Source: [Muricauda] lutisoli (nom. illeg.) (GTDB taxonomy: Bacteria > Bacteroidota > Bacteroidia > Flavobacteriales > Flavobacteriaceae). Taken from it: a stretch of 64,000 nucleotides of DNA. The position numbers and the translations under genes were made by a program. Positions 46,269 to 55,617 of the stretch are shown here, piece after piece; positions within the stretch are counted from its first letter, which is position 1, and each line of letters begins with the position of its first letter. Under the pieces are notes generated by a model, which was not told the origin of the DNA, did not search any database, and saw only the letters and a program-made list of their open reading frames with translations. The DNA lies in contig NZ_JAFLND010000001.1 of NCBI RefSeq assembly GCF_017313105.1, positions 496,001 to 560,000 on the forward strand, written 5' to 3'.

Positions 46269-49200
46269 ATGACCTCAAAACAACGCTCATTTTATTTTCT
46301 TTTTACGTTTTTATTGACTTGTGCAACCTTTGCCCAAGATTTTGAAGCCTTGCAATACCGTACCATTGGACCTGCTCGAGGAGGTAGGGTAACCACCGTC
46401 ACGGGAACGGCAATGCTTCCCGGTACTTTTTATTTTGGTGCTACAGGTGCCGGTGTATGGAAAACCGAGGACTACGGGACTAGTTGGCACAATGTTTCCG
46501 ATGGATTTTTTAAAACACCATCTATTGGGGCCATCGAAATTGCTGCCAATGATCCGAATATCATTTATGTAGGTACAGGTTCCGATGGAATTCGCAGTAA
46601 CATCATTCAAGGGAAAGGCATGTATAAATCCATTGATGCTGGAAAAACATGGGAGCATATCGGATTGGAAAACGCAGGTCAGATCGGTGCCGTTGAAATA
46701 GACCCTACCAACAGTAATATTGTTTGGGTGGCGGCTATAGGTAATGCTTTTAAACCCAATAAAGAACGCGGTATATTTAAAACAACCGATGGCGGTAAAA
46801 CTTGGGAAAAGGTATTATATGTTTCCGAAGAAACCGGTTTTGCCGATTTGGAACTTCTTCCGGGCAATCCCAATGTGGTGTACGCTGCGGCATGGAAAGC
46901 ACGTCGTACACCTTGGACCATCGATTCTGGAGGAAAGAACAGCGAAGGAGGTATTTATAAATCCATTAACGGTGGAAAAGACTGGGAAAAATTGGAAAAA
47001 GGTCTTCCCGAAGGATTGATCGGAAAGATTGATCTGGCCGTATCGCCCATCGACTCCAAAATACTTTATGCCGTTATTGAAGCTCCAGATGAGGATAGAG
47101 GACTTTATAAATCCATTGATCAAGGTAAATCCTTCACACATGTTTCAGATGACATAAGGTTGGTGAACCGGCCTTTCTACTATACCAATATTGAATTGGA
47201 TCCTACCAACCCGGATATTGTCTACTCCAATGCCAATCCTTTGATAAAATCCACGGATGGAGGAAAAACATGGACAAGGATGAGTGTTCCCCATGGGGAT
47301 AATCACGATATCTGGCTCAATCCGGACAATCCCGATTTGTTGATTCAAAGTAACGATGGAGGTGCCAATGTATCCCACAATGGTGGAAAAACATGGTCAA
47401 CCCAATACAACCAACCTACAGCTGAAATTTATCAAGTAGCAGTGGATGACCAATACCCATATTGGGTTTATGGAGCGCAGCAAGACAACACTACCTTGGC
47501 CATCCCAAGTATGGCCCCAAAGGCAACATCTCCAGCGAACGGAAGTGTAATGATGGCTGTCGGTGGTTGTGAAACAGGTCCCGTAATTCCAATGCCCGGC
47601 AATCACTATATTGTTTATAACAACTGTAAGGGTCGCTTTAGCGTGTACAGCAAAAAAACAGGACAAAGTCGTGAGTATTCCATTGGCGCATCCAATATTT
47701 ATGGGCACAATCCAAAGGATTTAAAATATAGATTCCAGCGTGTGGCCCCCATCCATGTTTCTCCTTTTGACCCTGAAGTGGTGTACATGGGTTCTCAGTT
47801 CTTGCACAAAACCAGTAATGGCGGTAAAACATGGGAAATTATTTCTCCAGACTTGACAGAAAATGACCCTGATAAACAAGTAATTTCAGGAAAACCGATC
47901 ACAAGGGATATTACTGGCGAAGAATATTACAGTACGCTTTATTCCATCCGTGAATCCAAAATAAGCAAAGGTGTTATTTGGACGGGATCTAACGATGGTG
48001 TTATTTCCATTACCAAAGATGGTGGTAAAACATGGGAAAATGTTACACCTAAAAAATTACCTAAGGGAGGGAGAGTTGAGTCGATAGAGCCATCTCAATT
48101 CAATCCTGAAAAGGCCTACATAGCGGTAGACCGCCATTTGTTGGGAGATACCACACCCTATCTTTATAAAACGGATGATTATGGCAAAAGCTGGGAATTG
48201 ATCAGTACCGAATCCAACGGGATACCATCCGACCATACCACAAGGGTGTTACGGGAAGACCCGGTACGAGAAGGATTGTTGTATGCAGGTACCGAGTACG
48301 GAATGTTCATATCCTTTGATGATGGCGGAACCTGGAAAAAGTTTCAACAGAACCTACCGGTGACCCCCATAACGGATATCACCTTGTTCCGAGGTGATTT
48401 GGTGTTGAGTACCATGGGACGTGGGTTCTGGATTTTGGACAATATTACCAGTCTTCAAGATGAAAACATTACGCAGTTGGGAGACACTCCCGTATTGTTC
48501 AAGCCGGATGATACATACAGGTATCAAACTCCAAGGGGAGGAGGCGATTTCCCATCGTACCCATCAACCAGTGTAATTATCGATTATTACCTGCCAGCCG
48601 ATAGCAAAGATGGTGTGAGCCTTCAAATTATGGATGCTCAAGGAAAAGAGGTCGCGACCATTGTGAGCGACTCCACAAAACTGAAATCCACTACTGAAAA
48701 AGTTGAGGACATGAGCCTTAGTATGACTTTTGTTTATATGGATGAAAAGTTGGAAACAAAAAAGGGATTGAACCGTTTCAACTGGAACCTGGAACAAAAA
48801 GGTGCTTGGGCAAAGAACAAAAGAAGACGCTACAGAAACGGACCCATGGTATTGCCTGGCATGTACACCGCAAAGCTAACGGTCGGTGATCAATCCTTCG
48901 AGAAATCTTTCGAAGTCCTAATGGATCCAAAACTCGAAGAGGATGGGGTTTCTTTATCCGATATGAAAGAACAGCAGGAATTTCAGTTTAAAATAATTGA
49001 TTTGTTGTCCGAAGCAAGGATGCTTCAAGATAAAATAGAGGATAAAATCAAAGAGCTTGAAAAATCAAAGGTCGGAGAAGCCAAAATCAAGCAGTACAAA
49101 GATATTTTAAAGGAGCTCAAGAATGATGAAGGCGCCTATCCCGAAGTGGTGATGGTGTCACAGATTTCGTATCTCTACTATATTTTAAGTAGTGCGGATA

Positions 49201-49286
49201 AGGTTCCGGGCCAAGAGGAAAAGGACCAGTACCAAGCTTTGTTGAACCAGTTTAACCAGCTTAAGGAAAAAGCTTCTGGTATTTAG
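46269..49286 (+). CDS. Secreted VPS10/sortilin-like BNR-repeat beta-propeller protein
   Basis: A 1005-residue exported protein with a signal peptide ending near TFAQ (residue ~22). About ten BNR/Asp-box-like motifs of the form S/T-x-D-x-G-K-T/S-W occur between residues 65 and 690 (KTTDGGKTWEK, KSTDGGKTWTR, KTSNGGKTWEI), giving a large propeller of VPS10/sortilin or xyloglucanase-like type. The last 300 residues contain a beta-sandwich-like part and a Lys/Glu-rich coiled coil (EDKIKELEKSKV). No GH catalytic motif is obvious, so a glycosidase label would be unsafe. No T9SS terminal domain is seen. Confidence 0.85.
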   Translation: MTSKQRSFYFLFTFLLTCATFAQDFEALQYRTIGPARGGRVTTVTGTAMLPGTFYFGATGAGVWKTEDYGTSWHNVSDGFFKTPSIGAIEIAANDPNIIYVGTGSDGIRSNIIQGKGMYKSIDAGKTWEHIGLENAGQIGAVEIDPTNSNIVWVAAIGNAFKPNKERGIFKTTDGGKTWEKVLYVSEETGFADLELLPGNPNVVYAAAWKARRTPWTIDSGGKNSEGGIYKSINGGKDWEKLEKGLPEGLIGKIDLAVSPIDSKILYAVIEAPDEDRGLYKSIDQGKSFTHVSDDIRLVNRPFYYTNIELDPTNPDIVYSNANPLIKSTDGGKTWTRMSVPHGDNHDIWLNPDNPDLLIQSNDGGANVSHNGGKTWSTQYNQPTAEIYQVAVDDQYPYWVYGAQQDNTTLAIPSMAPKATSPANGSVMMAVGGCETGPVIPMPGNHYIVYNNCKGRFSVYSKKTGQSREYSIGASNIYGHNPKDLKYRFQRVAPIHVSPFDPEVVYMGSQFLHKTSNGGKTWEIISPDLTENDPDKQVISGKPITRDITGEEYYSTLYSIRESKISKGVIWTGSNDGVISITKDGGKTWENVTPKKLPKGGRVESIEPSQFNPEKAYIAVDRHLLGDTTPYLYKTDDYGKSWELISTESNGIPSDHTTRVLREDPVREGLLYAGTEYGMFISFDDGGTWKKFQQNLPVTPITDITLFRGDLVLSTMGRGFWILDNITSLQDENITQLGDTPVLFKPDDTYRYQTPRGGGDFPSYPSTSVIIDYYLPADSKDGVSLQIMDAQGKEVATIVSDSTKLKSTTEKVEDMSLSMTFVYMDEKLETKKGLNRFNWNLEQKGAWAKNKRRRYRNGPMVLPGMYTAKLTVGDQSFEKSFEVLMDPKLEEDGVSLSDMKEQQEFQFKIIDLLSEARMLQDKIEDKIKELEKSKVGEAKIKQYKDILKELKNDEGAYPEVVMVSQISYLYYILSSADKVPGQEEKDQYQALLNQFNQLKEKASGI

Positions 49287-49288
49287 TT

Positions 49289-49900
49289 TTGGATTTATTT
49301 GCCAATGAATTGGACCCCAAACAAAACTTGCTGCCCAAGGATGGTATTGTAAATTATTTTGGTCCTATGGTAAATCAGAATCAAGCTGATTTTTACTTTG
49401 GACAACTCAAAAAGACCATACCCTGGGAGCACGATGTGATCCATATGTTCGGCAAGCGAATCGTGACCAAACGAAAAGTGGCCTGGTATGGGGACAGCCC
49501 CTTTGAATATACCTATTCCAAAAGCACTAAAAAGGCATTGTTGTGGACACCTGAGCTAATGGAACTGAAAGAGCTTGCCGAAAAACTCACAGAGGAGACC
49601 TATAATTCCTGTTTGCTCAATTTGTATCATTCGGGAGAAGAAGGTATGGGTTGGCACAGCGATGATGAAAAAGAATTGAAACGGAACGGTGCCATAGCTT
49701 CTTTGAGTTTTGGGGCCGAGCGAAAATTTGTTTTTAAACACAAAACCACCAAAGAAAAAGTGGAGTTACGTTTGGATCATGGTAGTTTATTGGTAATGAA
49801 GGGTACGACCCAAGAGCACTGGCTCCACCGTTTACCACCAACAAAAAAAGTTGGAACACCAAGGATAAACCTTACGTTTAGAACCATTGAAACAAACTGA
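49289..49900 (+). CDS. AlkB-like 2-oxoglutarate/Fe(II)-dependent dioxygenase
   Basis: A 203-residue AlkB-family protein. The iron ligands are HSD in GWHSDDE near residue 122 and His in EHWLHRL near 180, and the 2-oxoglutarate-binding Arg lies in RINLTFR at the end. The family removes alkyl groups from damaged DNA/RNA bases by oxidation. The start is TTG at 49289 (DLFANEL), two bases after the VPS10-like stop; homologues commonly begin MDLF, and no ATG precedes the conserved region. Confidence 0.9.
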   Translation: MDLFANELDPKQNLLPKDGIVNYFGPMVNQNQADFYFGQLKKTIPWEHDVIHMFGKRIVTKRKVAWYGDSPFEYTYSKSTKKALLWTPELMELKELAEKLTEETYNSCLLNLYHSGEEGMGWHSDDEKELKRNGAIASLSFGAERKFVFKHKTTKEKVELRLDHGSLLVMKGTTQEHWLHRLPPTKKVGTPRINLTFRTIETN

Positions 49901-49991
49901 ATTTGGGTACCTTAAACATTTGGTAATTCGATTTGGAGCGTATTCATTGAAATGGTCTCTATATTGCAACTTGTTAAGTTACTTTAAGTCA

Positions 49992-50822
49992 ATGAAAGAC
50001 CTATTCCTTATCCTTTTCGCCATCGGGTCTTTGCTGCATTCTTATGGACAGACCATAGACGTTATCTCATATAATATCCGGTATGATAATCCAGATGACG
50101 CGCCAAATAACTGGGACAATAGGAAGGACTTTTTGATTTCCCAACTCAAATTTTACCATCCCGATGTGTTCGGTATTCAGGAAGGGTTGATTCATCAAGT
50201 GAAGGAAATTGATAACGGATTGGAAGAATACGCTTATTTTGGTGTGGGCCGAGACTATGGTGATGAAAGAGGGGAGCATACCGCCGTTTTCTATAATGAA
50301 CGAATGGTGAAACTTTTGGAAGAATCTACATTTTGGTTATCCACCACATCGGAAAAACCATCTAAAGGGTGGGATGCCGCTCTTCCTCGGACTTGTACTT
50401 ATGGAATCTTTGAAAACAAAAGTGATGGCGAAAAATTCATGGTCTTCAATACCCATTTCGATCATGTTGGGGTAAAAGCACGTGAAGAAAGTTCCAAGCT
50501 TATCCTTAAAAAGATAAACGAATTGAACATTGAAAACTATCCTGTAGTGTTAATGGGCGATTTTAATCTGGAAAGTGATAGTCCGGGCGTACAGGTGATT
50601 TTAACCGAAATGGCAGACGCCCATATTGCCGCCGGAGAAAACGCTTTTGGTCCAGAAGGAACTTTTAATGGCTTTGAATTCAATAAACCTGTAGTAAAAA
50701 GAATCGATTACATTTTTGTCTCCTATGACTTTGAAGTTTTAAAAAGTGCCATCCTGAGCGATTCCAAAGATACCCGATACCCATCGGACCACTTGCCCGT
50801 TTTTGCTCGATTGAAATATTGA
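49992..50822 (+). CDS. Secreted endonuclease/exonuclease/phosphatase family protein
   Basis: A 276-residue protein from ATG at 49992 (MKDLFLILFAIGSLLHSYGQ), which gives a clean signal peptide; the open frame extends 35 unrelated codons upstream into alkB. The EEP domain follows directly: VISYNIRYDN, GIQEG (metal-binding Glu), NTHFDHVG, LMGDFN and PSDHLPV. It is related in fold only to the membrane-anchored EEP gene at 2908. Exported, it may act on extracellular nucleic acid or phosphodiesters; the substrate is unknown. Confidence 0.88.
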   Translation: MKDLFLILFAIGSLLHSYGQTIDVISYNIRYDNPDDAPNNWDNRKDFLISQLKFYHPDVFGIQEGLIHQVKEIDNGLEEYAYFGVGRDYGDERGEHTAVFYNERMVKLLEESTFWLSTTSEKPSKGWDAALPRTCTYGIFENKSDGEKFMVFNTHFDHVGVKAREESSKLILKKINELNIENYPVVLMGDFNLESDSPGVQVILTEMADAHIAAGENAFGPEGTFNGFEFNKPVVKRIDYIFVSYDFEVLKSAILSDSKDTRYPSDHLPVFARLKY

Positions 50823-51003
50823 AGGAAGTAAATCAACCATGGTCTTTACTTTTATTTTTTAGCTCAGGGGCTTCTTATTATTAGTATTGATTTTAAGTAA
50901 CTCGAAAAAACCCAAAAACAATGTTAATTTTATAAAGATGTTCGAGGTAATTATTCAGATTGTTAACAGAAATTTTTAACTTGAAAGGGAATTAATCAAC
51001 ATT

Positions 51004-51459
51004 ATGGCAACTTTTACACTTAACATCAACGGAACAAAACAAGAGGTCGATGTAGATCCGTCTACACCAGTCCTCTGGGTTTTACGAGATCACTTGAATT
51101 TAGTCGGAACAAAATATGGCTGTGGAATCGCGCAATGCGGAGCCTGCACCATTCATTTGAACGGAACAGCGACAAGAGCTTGTATGCTTACCGTTTCATC
51201 CGTAGGGAACTCTGAAATCACAACAATAGAAGGATTATCCGAAGAAGGTGACCACCCGGTCCAAAAAGCTTGGCTGGAAGTGGATGTCCCTCAATGCGGA
51301 TACTGTCAAGCAGGTCAAATTATGACCGCTTCCGCCCTTTTGGAGAAAAATCCAAATCCAACGGACGAAGAAATTGAAATGGCCATGAATGGCAATATCT
51401 GCCGTTGTGGAACGTACACAAGAATCAAAAAAGCCGTGAAACTAGCGGCTAAATCATAA
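51004..51459 (+). CDS. (2Fe-2S)-binding subunit of molybdenum hydroxylase (IorA-like), copy 2
   Basis: A 151-residue paralogue of the subunit at 43328. By eye fewer than 20 of about 150 aligned positions differ, and all cluster ligands ([29 protein letters not shown]) are kept. Most differences fall in the first 20 residues and in surface loops. The matching large subunit gene begins 17 bases later. The near-identity suggests the two small subunits are held to a common electron acceptor or could serve either large subunit; that is inference. Confidence 0.94.
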   Translation: MATFTLNINGTKQEVDVDPSTPVLWVLRDHLNLVGTKYGCGIAQCGACTIHLNGTATRACMLTVSSVGNSEITTIEGLSEEGDHPVQKAWLEVDVPQCGYCQAGQIMTASALLEKNPNPTDEEIEMAMNGNICRCGTYTRIKKAVKLAAKS

Positions 51460-51476
51460 TCCATAAAACTAGTATA

Positions 51477-53678
51477 ATGACACTTGTAAAGACAAAAATA
51501 GGACGACGCGCCTTTATTAGGAATACAGGATTGGCTAGTGGTGGACTTGTTATTGGGTTTAGCTGGTTAGCTTCTTGTAAAATGACTCCTGAGCAGGTAA
51601 AAAGCTTGCCAGATGAGTGGTTTGAACTTAACGGATATCTAAAAGTAGGGGACAATGGTATGGTTACGATCATGTCACCGAACCCAGAAATTGGTCAAAA
51701 TGTAAAAACTTCCATGCCCATGATCGTGGCTGAAGAGCTCGATACAGCTTGGAAGGATGTGATTGTGGAACAAGCACCACTGAACACCGACATTTTTACA
51801 CGCCAACTGGCAGGTGGTAGCCAATCCATTCGACAAGGATGGGAAAGTTTGCGAATGGCGGGGGCCACTGCAAGACATATGTTGAAAGAAGCCGCCGCAC
51901 AAGCTTGGGGCGTTTCTGCAGATGAAATTACCACCAAAGATGGTGTGTTGACCCACGAAGCAAGTGGGAATTCAGCTGGCTATGGAGAAATGGCCTCTGC
52001 TGCCACTGGCATTGAAGTGCCCGAAGAGGTGCAGTTAAAAGACAATGGAAACTTTTCCATTATTGGTACGGACAAGAAGAATGTGGATGGTAAAAAAATA
52101 GTTACCGGTAAACCACTTTTTGGATTGGATGTGTATAAAGAAGGAATGTTGACAGCCATGATTGTACATCCGCCAGCTTTTGGAATGAAATTCAAAAGCA
52201 TGAATGCCGAATCGGTAAAATCAATGCCTGGAATAAAAGATGTATTCCATTTTGAGGCGTATCCTGAAGATACAGAAAAAAGGTGGTCGGATGGAGGTGC
52301 CATTCCAGAATTGGTGGCGATTGTTGGCGACAGTACATGGGAGTGTATGCAGGCCAAAAAAGCTTTGGATGTAGAATGGGAAGAGGTGTCCAAGTTGGAA
52401 AGTACATCATACCACGATCAAGCCCTTGCATCACTTTTGGAAAAACCACAAGAAGAGCCCGCAAGAAAAGATGGGGATGTGGACGCAGCTTTTGCAAAAG
52501 CCGCAAAAATCGTTGAAAGTACCTATTCAGCACCCTATTTGGCCCATAATACTATGGAGCCCATGAACTTTTTTGCACATGTTACGCCCGAAAAAGCTGA
52601 GTTGCTCGGTCCAATACAAACCCCGGAGTTTTTAGAACAAACTTTGGTGTCCAGGTTGGGAATGCCAGCGGAAAAAATAGATGTAATGATGACCCGTATG
52701 GGAGGTGGTTTTGGCCGTCGCTTATATGGAACTTTTGCTGTAGAAGCAGCTGCGATTTCCCAAAAAATGAATGCCCCCGTTAAGTTGGTGTATTCGAGGG
52801 AAGATGATATGACACAAGGTACTTATCGTCCATCTTACAAAGTAAGATATAAAGCTGGTTTGGACGAAAACGGAAACCTGATAGCATGGCATGTTCGTGG
52901 AGCAGGTACCAATGATGATTTAATTTTCGAAAACCGCTTCCCGGCAGGAGCTGTGGACAACTATTTGGCGGAAAAGCATAGTTTGGAAACCAACGTAACT
53001 ACGGGAGCTTGGAGAGCGCCACGTTCCAATTTTATCGCCGGTGCCGAACAGGCATTTATGGATGAGGTGGCAGAAGCTGCCGGTAAAGATCCATTGGAAT
53101 TCCGATTGGAACTTTTTGATAGGGCCATAAATAATCCTGTGGGTGACCCAGAAAGAAACGATTACGATCCAGAACGCTATGCTGGAGTATTGAAGCTTGT
53201 TAAAGAAAAAGCCAATTGGGGCTCCGAAACCGGCAAAGCCCGTGGCGTAGCAGCCTATTACTGCCATAATTCCTACGTAGCTCAGGTTCTTGAGTTGGAG
53301 GATGGTGGCGACATGCCAAGAGTTGATAAAATAACTTGCGCTGTGGACTGCGGTATCGTGATCAATCCGTTGGCTGCTAAAAACCAGATAGAAGGTGGTA
53401 TGATCGACGGTATTGGCCACTCAACCTATAGTGCCCTCACCTTTGAAGATGGAAGGCCGGAGCAATCCAATTTTGATACCTACCGTCTCATGCGTCACTC
53501 CGAAGCACCCAAAAATATAGAGGTACACTTCGTGGATAATGGCATAGATCCAACGGGTCTGGGAGAGCCTTCTTTGCCACCCGCAATTGGAGCCTTGTCC
53601 AATGCGCTGTACAAAGCAACCGGAAGACGTTATTACAAACAACCTTTCATTAATGATAAGCCGCCATTGGTTGGCTAA
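51477..53678 (+). CDS. Molybdopterin-binding subunit of molybdenum hydroxylase (IorB-like), copy 2
   Basis: A 733-residue large subunit with a Tat-type start (GRRAFIRNTGLASGG) leading to SWLASC, a good lipobox (LASC), so it is a predicted Tat lipoprotein. Mo-cofactor motifs match copy 1: GGSQSIRQGWE, TRMGGGFGRRLYG and TGLGEPSLPPA. It differs from copy 1 far more than the small subunits do; the segment around residues 245-300 is especially changed, so the substrate may differ. A terminator follows the stop. Confidence 0.92.
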   Translation: MTLVKTKIGRRAFIRNTGLASGGLVIGFSWLASCKMTPEQVKSLPDEWFELNGYLKVGDNGMVTIMSPNPEIGQNVKTSMPMIVAEELDTAWKDVIVEQAPLNTDIFTRQLAGGSQSIRQGWESLRMAGATARHMLKEAAAQAWGVSADEITTKDGVLTHEASGNSAGYGEMASAATGIEVPEEVQLKDNGNFSIIGTDKKNVDGKKIVTGKPLFGLDVYKEGMLTAMIVHPPAFGMKFKSMNAESVKSMPGIKDVFHFEAYPEDTEKRWSDGGAIPELVAIVGDSTWECMQAKKALDVEWEEVSKLESTSYHDQALASLLEKPQEEPARKDGDVDAAFAKAAKIVESTYSAPYLAHNTMEPMNFFAHVTPEKAELLGPIQTPEFLEQTLVSRLGMPAEKIDVMMTRMGGGFGRRLYGTFAVEAAAISQKMNAPVKLVYSREDDMTQGTYRPSYKVRYKAGLDENGNLIAWHVRGAGTNDDLIFENRFPAGAVDNYLAEKHSLETNVTTGAWRAPRSNFIAGAEQAFMDEVAEAAGKDPLEFRLELFDRAINNPVGDPERNDYDPERYAGVLKLVKEKANWGSETGKARGVAAYYCHNSYVAQVLELEDGGDMPRVDKITCAVDCGIVINPLAAKNQIEGGMIDGIGHSTYSALTFEDGRPEQSNFDTYRLMRHSEAPKNIEVHFVDNGIDPTGLGEPSLPPAIGALSNALYKATGRRYYKQPFINDKPPLVG

Positions 53679-53707
53679 ATCATATCGATTTAAAAATTAG
53701 AATTAAC

Positions 53708-53743
53708 AACTGGTCAGTAGATGCTTTTTACTGGCCAGTTTTT
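53708..53743 (+). terminator. Rho-independent terminator after second molybdenum hydroxylase
   Basis: AACTGGTCAGTA (53708-53719) and TACTGGCCAGTT (53729-53740) form a 12-bp stem with one T-G wobble, followed by a T5 run including the stem end. Confidence 0.82.
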
Positions 53744-53829
53744 ATTTGTGTCTTTCACTAATTTTAATTTTCTACAATAAGTATCTGAAAAACAATATTT
53801 TATATTAAATAAAAATTTTTATAAAAAAA

Positions 53830-53859
53830 GTTGCAGTATTGGTTTTTTATTTATGTTTG
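53830..53859 (+). promoter_or_regulatory. Candidate promoter of the speA operon
   Basis: GTTG (53830-53833), an 18-base spacer and TATGTTTG (53852-53859) fit the TTTG/TAnnTTTG pattern with one change in the -33 box. Transcription would begin near 53866 and leave a leader of about 280 bases before speA. Confidence 0.5.
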
Positions 53860-53865
53860 CCCCAT

Positions 53866-54142
53866 AAATGAGTCCAACTAATTTGGACGCATTGCCTACA
53901 AGCTTTGAAAACTTTTTTCATGTTCGGGCTTTTGGGGATAAGAAAGTCTACCCAAAAAGCCGTCTTAAGATTAAGACACCGGATACAAGGGCTGACTTTC
54001 GAAGAACTACACCATTTTAACCGTGATTTTTCACGGACTCCTTACTTTGTACCGTATACCGTATTCGAATTTCGTATCTGAGAACCATCAGTTCTACAGA
54101 CCTCTTTTTAGCTATCTATAATTATAACATTACGAAATTTAA
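53866..54142 (+). ncRNA. Candidate structured 5' leader RNA of the speA operon
   Basis: Within about 230 bases there are at least five hairpins. GTCCAA/TTGGAC is at 53872-53888 (5-base loop). GGCTTTTGGG (53927-53936) pairs with CCCAAAAAGCC (53951-53961) with one bulged A. GTCTTA/TAAGAC (53962-53977) begins immediately after and could stack on it. CCGTGA-TTTT-TCACGG is at 54021-54036, and AGAAC/GTTCT at 54081-54095. None ends in a T-tract. This density suggests a cis-regulatory RNA for polyamine synthesis. It does not resemble a riboswitch class I recognise. Confidence 0.5.
53868..54020 (+). CDS. Possible 50-residue leader peptide upstream of speA
   Basis: An ATG-started frame of 50 codons lies inside the speA leader: it begins MSPTNLDALPTSF, has a basic middle (DKKVYPKSRLKIK) and ends DFRRTTPF. 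It contains five Arg and several Lys, and its stop codon abuts the CCGTGA/TCACGG hairpin. The ATG is only a few bases after the predicted transcription start and has no ribosome-binding site, so translation would be leaderless. It may equally be chance reading through a structured RNA. I recognise no homologue. Confidence 0.25.
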   Translation: MSPTNLDALPTSFENFFHVRAFGDKKVYPKSRLKIKTPDTRADFRRTTPF

Positions 54143-55597
54143 ATGAAAACGAAATACATCGATTTAATCGAGCAGACTTATGATTTTCCCCAAGAGGAAT
54201 TTGAGTTAAAGAACAATACGCTTCATTTCCACGGGATAGACCTTAACGATTTGGTGCAACGCTATGGTACACCCTTAAAGTTCACCTATTTGCCCAAAAT
54301 ATCGGACAACATACAAAGAGCGAAAGGTTGGTTCAACTCAGCTATTAAAAAACACAAATATGCTGGGAAGTACCACTATTGCTACTGCACCAAAAGCTCT
54401 CATTTTGAGCATGTACTGAACGAGGCGTTGAAAAACGATATCCACATCGAAACTTCTTCTGCTTTCGATATCAATATTGTGGAGCATTTAAAGAAGGCGG
54501 GCAAAATAACAAAGGACACCTATGTGATCTGCAATGGTTTTAAGCGGGATCAATACATTCAAAACATTGCCGGACTGATCAATGGAGGTCATCGCAACTG
54601 TATCCCCATTATTGATAATTATGAGGAAATCAACTTGTTGGGCGAAGCCATTGAGGGTAAATTCCAGATCGGAATCCGAATAGCCTCTGAAGAAGAGCCC
54701 AAATTTGAGTTTTATACTTCTAGATTGGGTATCGGGTACAAAAACATTGTTCCGTTCTACAACCAGTCCATAAAACCGAACACTCAAGTACAATTGAAGA
54801 TGCTTCATTTCTTCATTAATACTGGAATTAGGGATACTGCCTACTACTGGAACGAGCTTTTGAAGTGTTTAAAAGTATACATCGCCCTAAAAAAAGTATG
54901 CCCAACCTTGGACAGCCTTAACATTGGAGGTGGTTTCCCCATCAAAAACTCACTGGCCTTTGAATATGATTATGAGTACATGGTGGACGAAATTATCCAT
55001 CAAATAGGTCAGGCATGCGAGGAAGCTGGGGTGGAGGTGCCCAATATCTTCACGGAGTTCGGAAGCTTCACAGTAGGTGAAAGCGGTGGAAACATTTACG
55101 AAGTACTTTATCAAAAACAACAGAACGATCGCGAAAAGTGGAACATGATCAACTCATCTTTCATAACCACAATGCCAGATTCTTGGGCCATTAGTAAGCG
55201 ATTCATCATGTTGGCCATCAACCGTTGGAACGATGAGTACGAACGTGTGCTTTTGGGTGGTCTAACATGTGATAGCGACGATTATTACAATTCGGAGCAG
55301 CACATGAACGCCATTTATTTGCCCAAATATAAAAAGGACAAACCCCTGTACATCGGGTTCTTTAACACGGGTGCTTACCAAGAAACCATTGGTGGATTCG
55401 GTGGATTACAGCATTGTTTGATTCCCAACCCCCAACATATCCTTATTGATAAGGATGAGGAAGGGAACCTGAACACTCGAGTGTTTGCAGAGCAGCAAAC
55501 AGCAGGAGAGTTTCTCTCCATACTTGGTTACGGTAACAAAAAATCTGCTGATGTTATGGTAGAAGCCGATGATTTACCAGTGCCTAGCAATAATTGA
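54143..55597 (+). CDS. speA: Arginine decarboxylase, PLP fold-type III
   Basis: A 484-residue PLP enzyme of the alanine-racemase-fold decarboxylase group. The PLP Lys is predicted as Lys84 in CYCTKSSHFEH. IGGGFP supplies phosphate contacts, and GGLTCDSDDYY carries the Cys-x-x-Asp of the active site contributed by the second subunit. The family makes agmatine from arginine; the agmatinase gene next door supports this specificity. It is shorter than the ~630-residue SpeA of E. coli, as usual for the Bacteroidota form. It is the first gene of a six-gene operon behind a long structured leader. Confidence 0.92.
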   Translation: MKTKYIDLIEQTYDFPQEEFELKNNTLHFHGIDLNDLVQRYGTPLKFTYLPKISDNIQRAKGWFNSAIKKHKYAGKYHYCYCTKSSHFEHVLNEALKNDIHIETSSAFDINIVEHLKKAGKITKDTYVICNGFKRDQYIQNIAGLINGGHRNCIPIIDNYEEINLLGEAIEGKFQIGIRIASEEEPKFEFYTSRLGIGYKNIVPFYNQSIKPNTQVQLKMLHFFINTGIRDTAYYWNELLKCLKVYIALKKVCPTLDSLNIGGGFPIKNSLAFEYDYEYMVDEIIHQIGQACEEAGVEVPNIFTEFGSFTVGESGGNIYEVLYQKQQNDREKWNMINSSFITTMPDSWAISKRFIMLAINRWNDEYERVLLGGLTCDSDDYYNSEQHMNAIYLPKYKKDKPLYIGFFNTGAYQETIGGFGGLQHCLIPNPQHILIDKDEEGNLNTRVFAEQQTAGEFLSILGYGNKKSADVMVEADDLPVPSNN

Positions 55598-55617
55598 AAA
55601 AGGAAGTATTGAAAAAA

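Noticed and set aside
46269..49286. Glycosidase annotation of the BNR-repeat protein
   Set aside because: Asp-box repeats define the propeller only; no catalytic acid/base motif of a sialidase or xyloglucanase could be identified.
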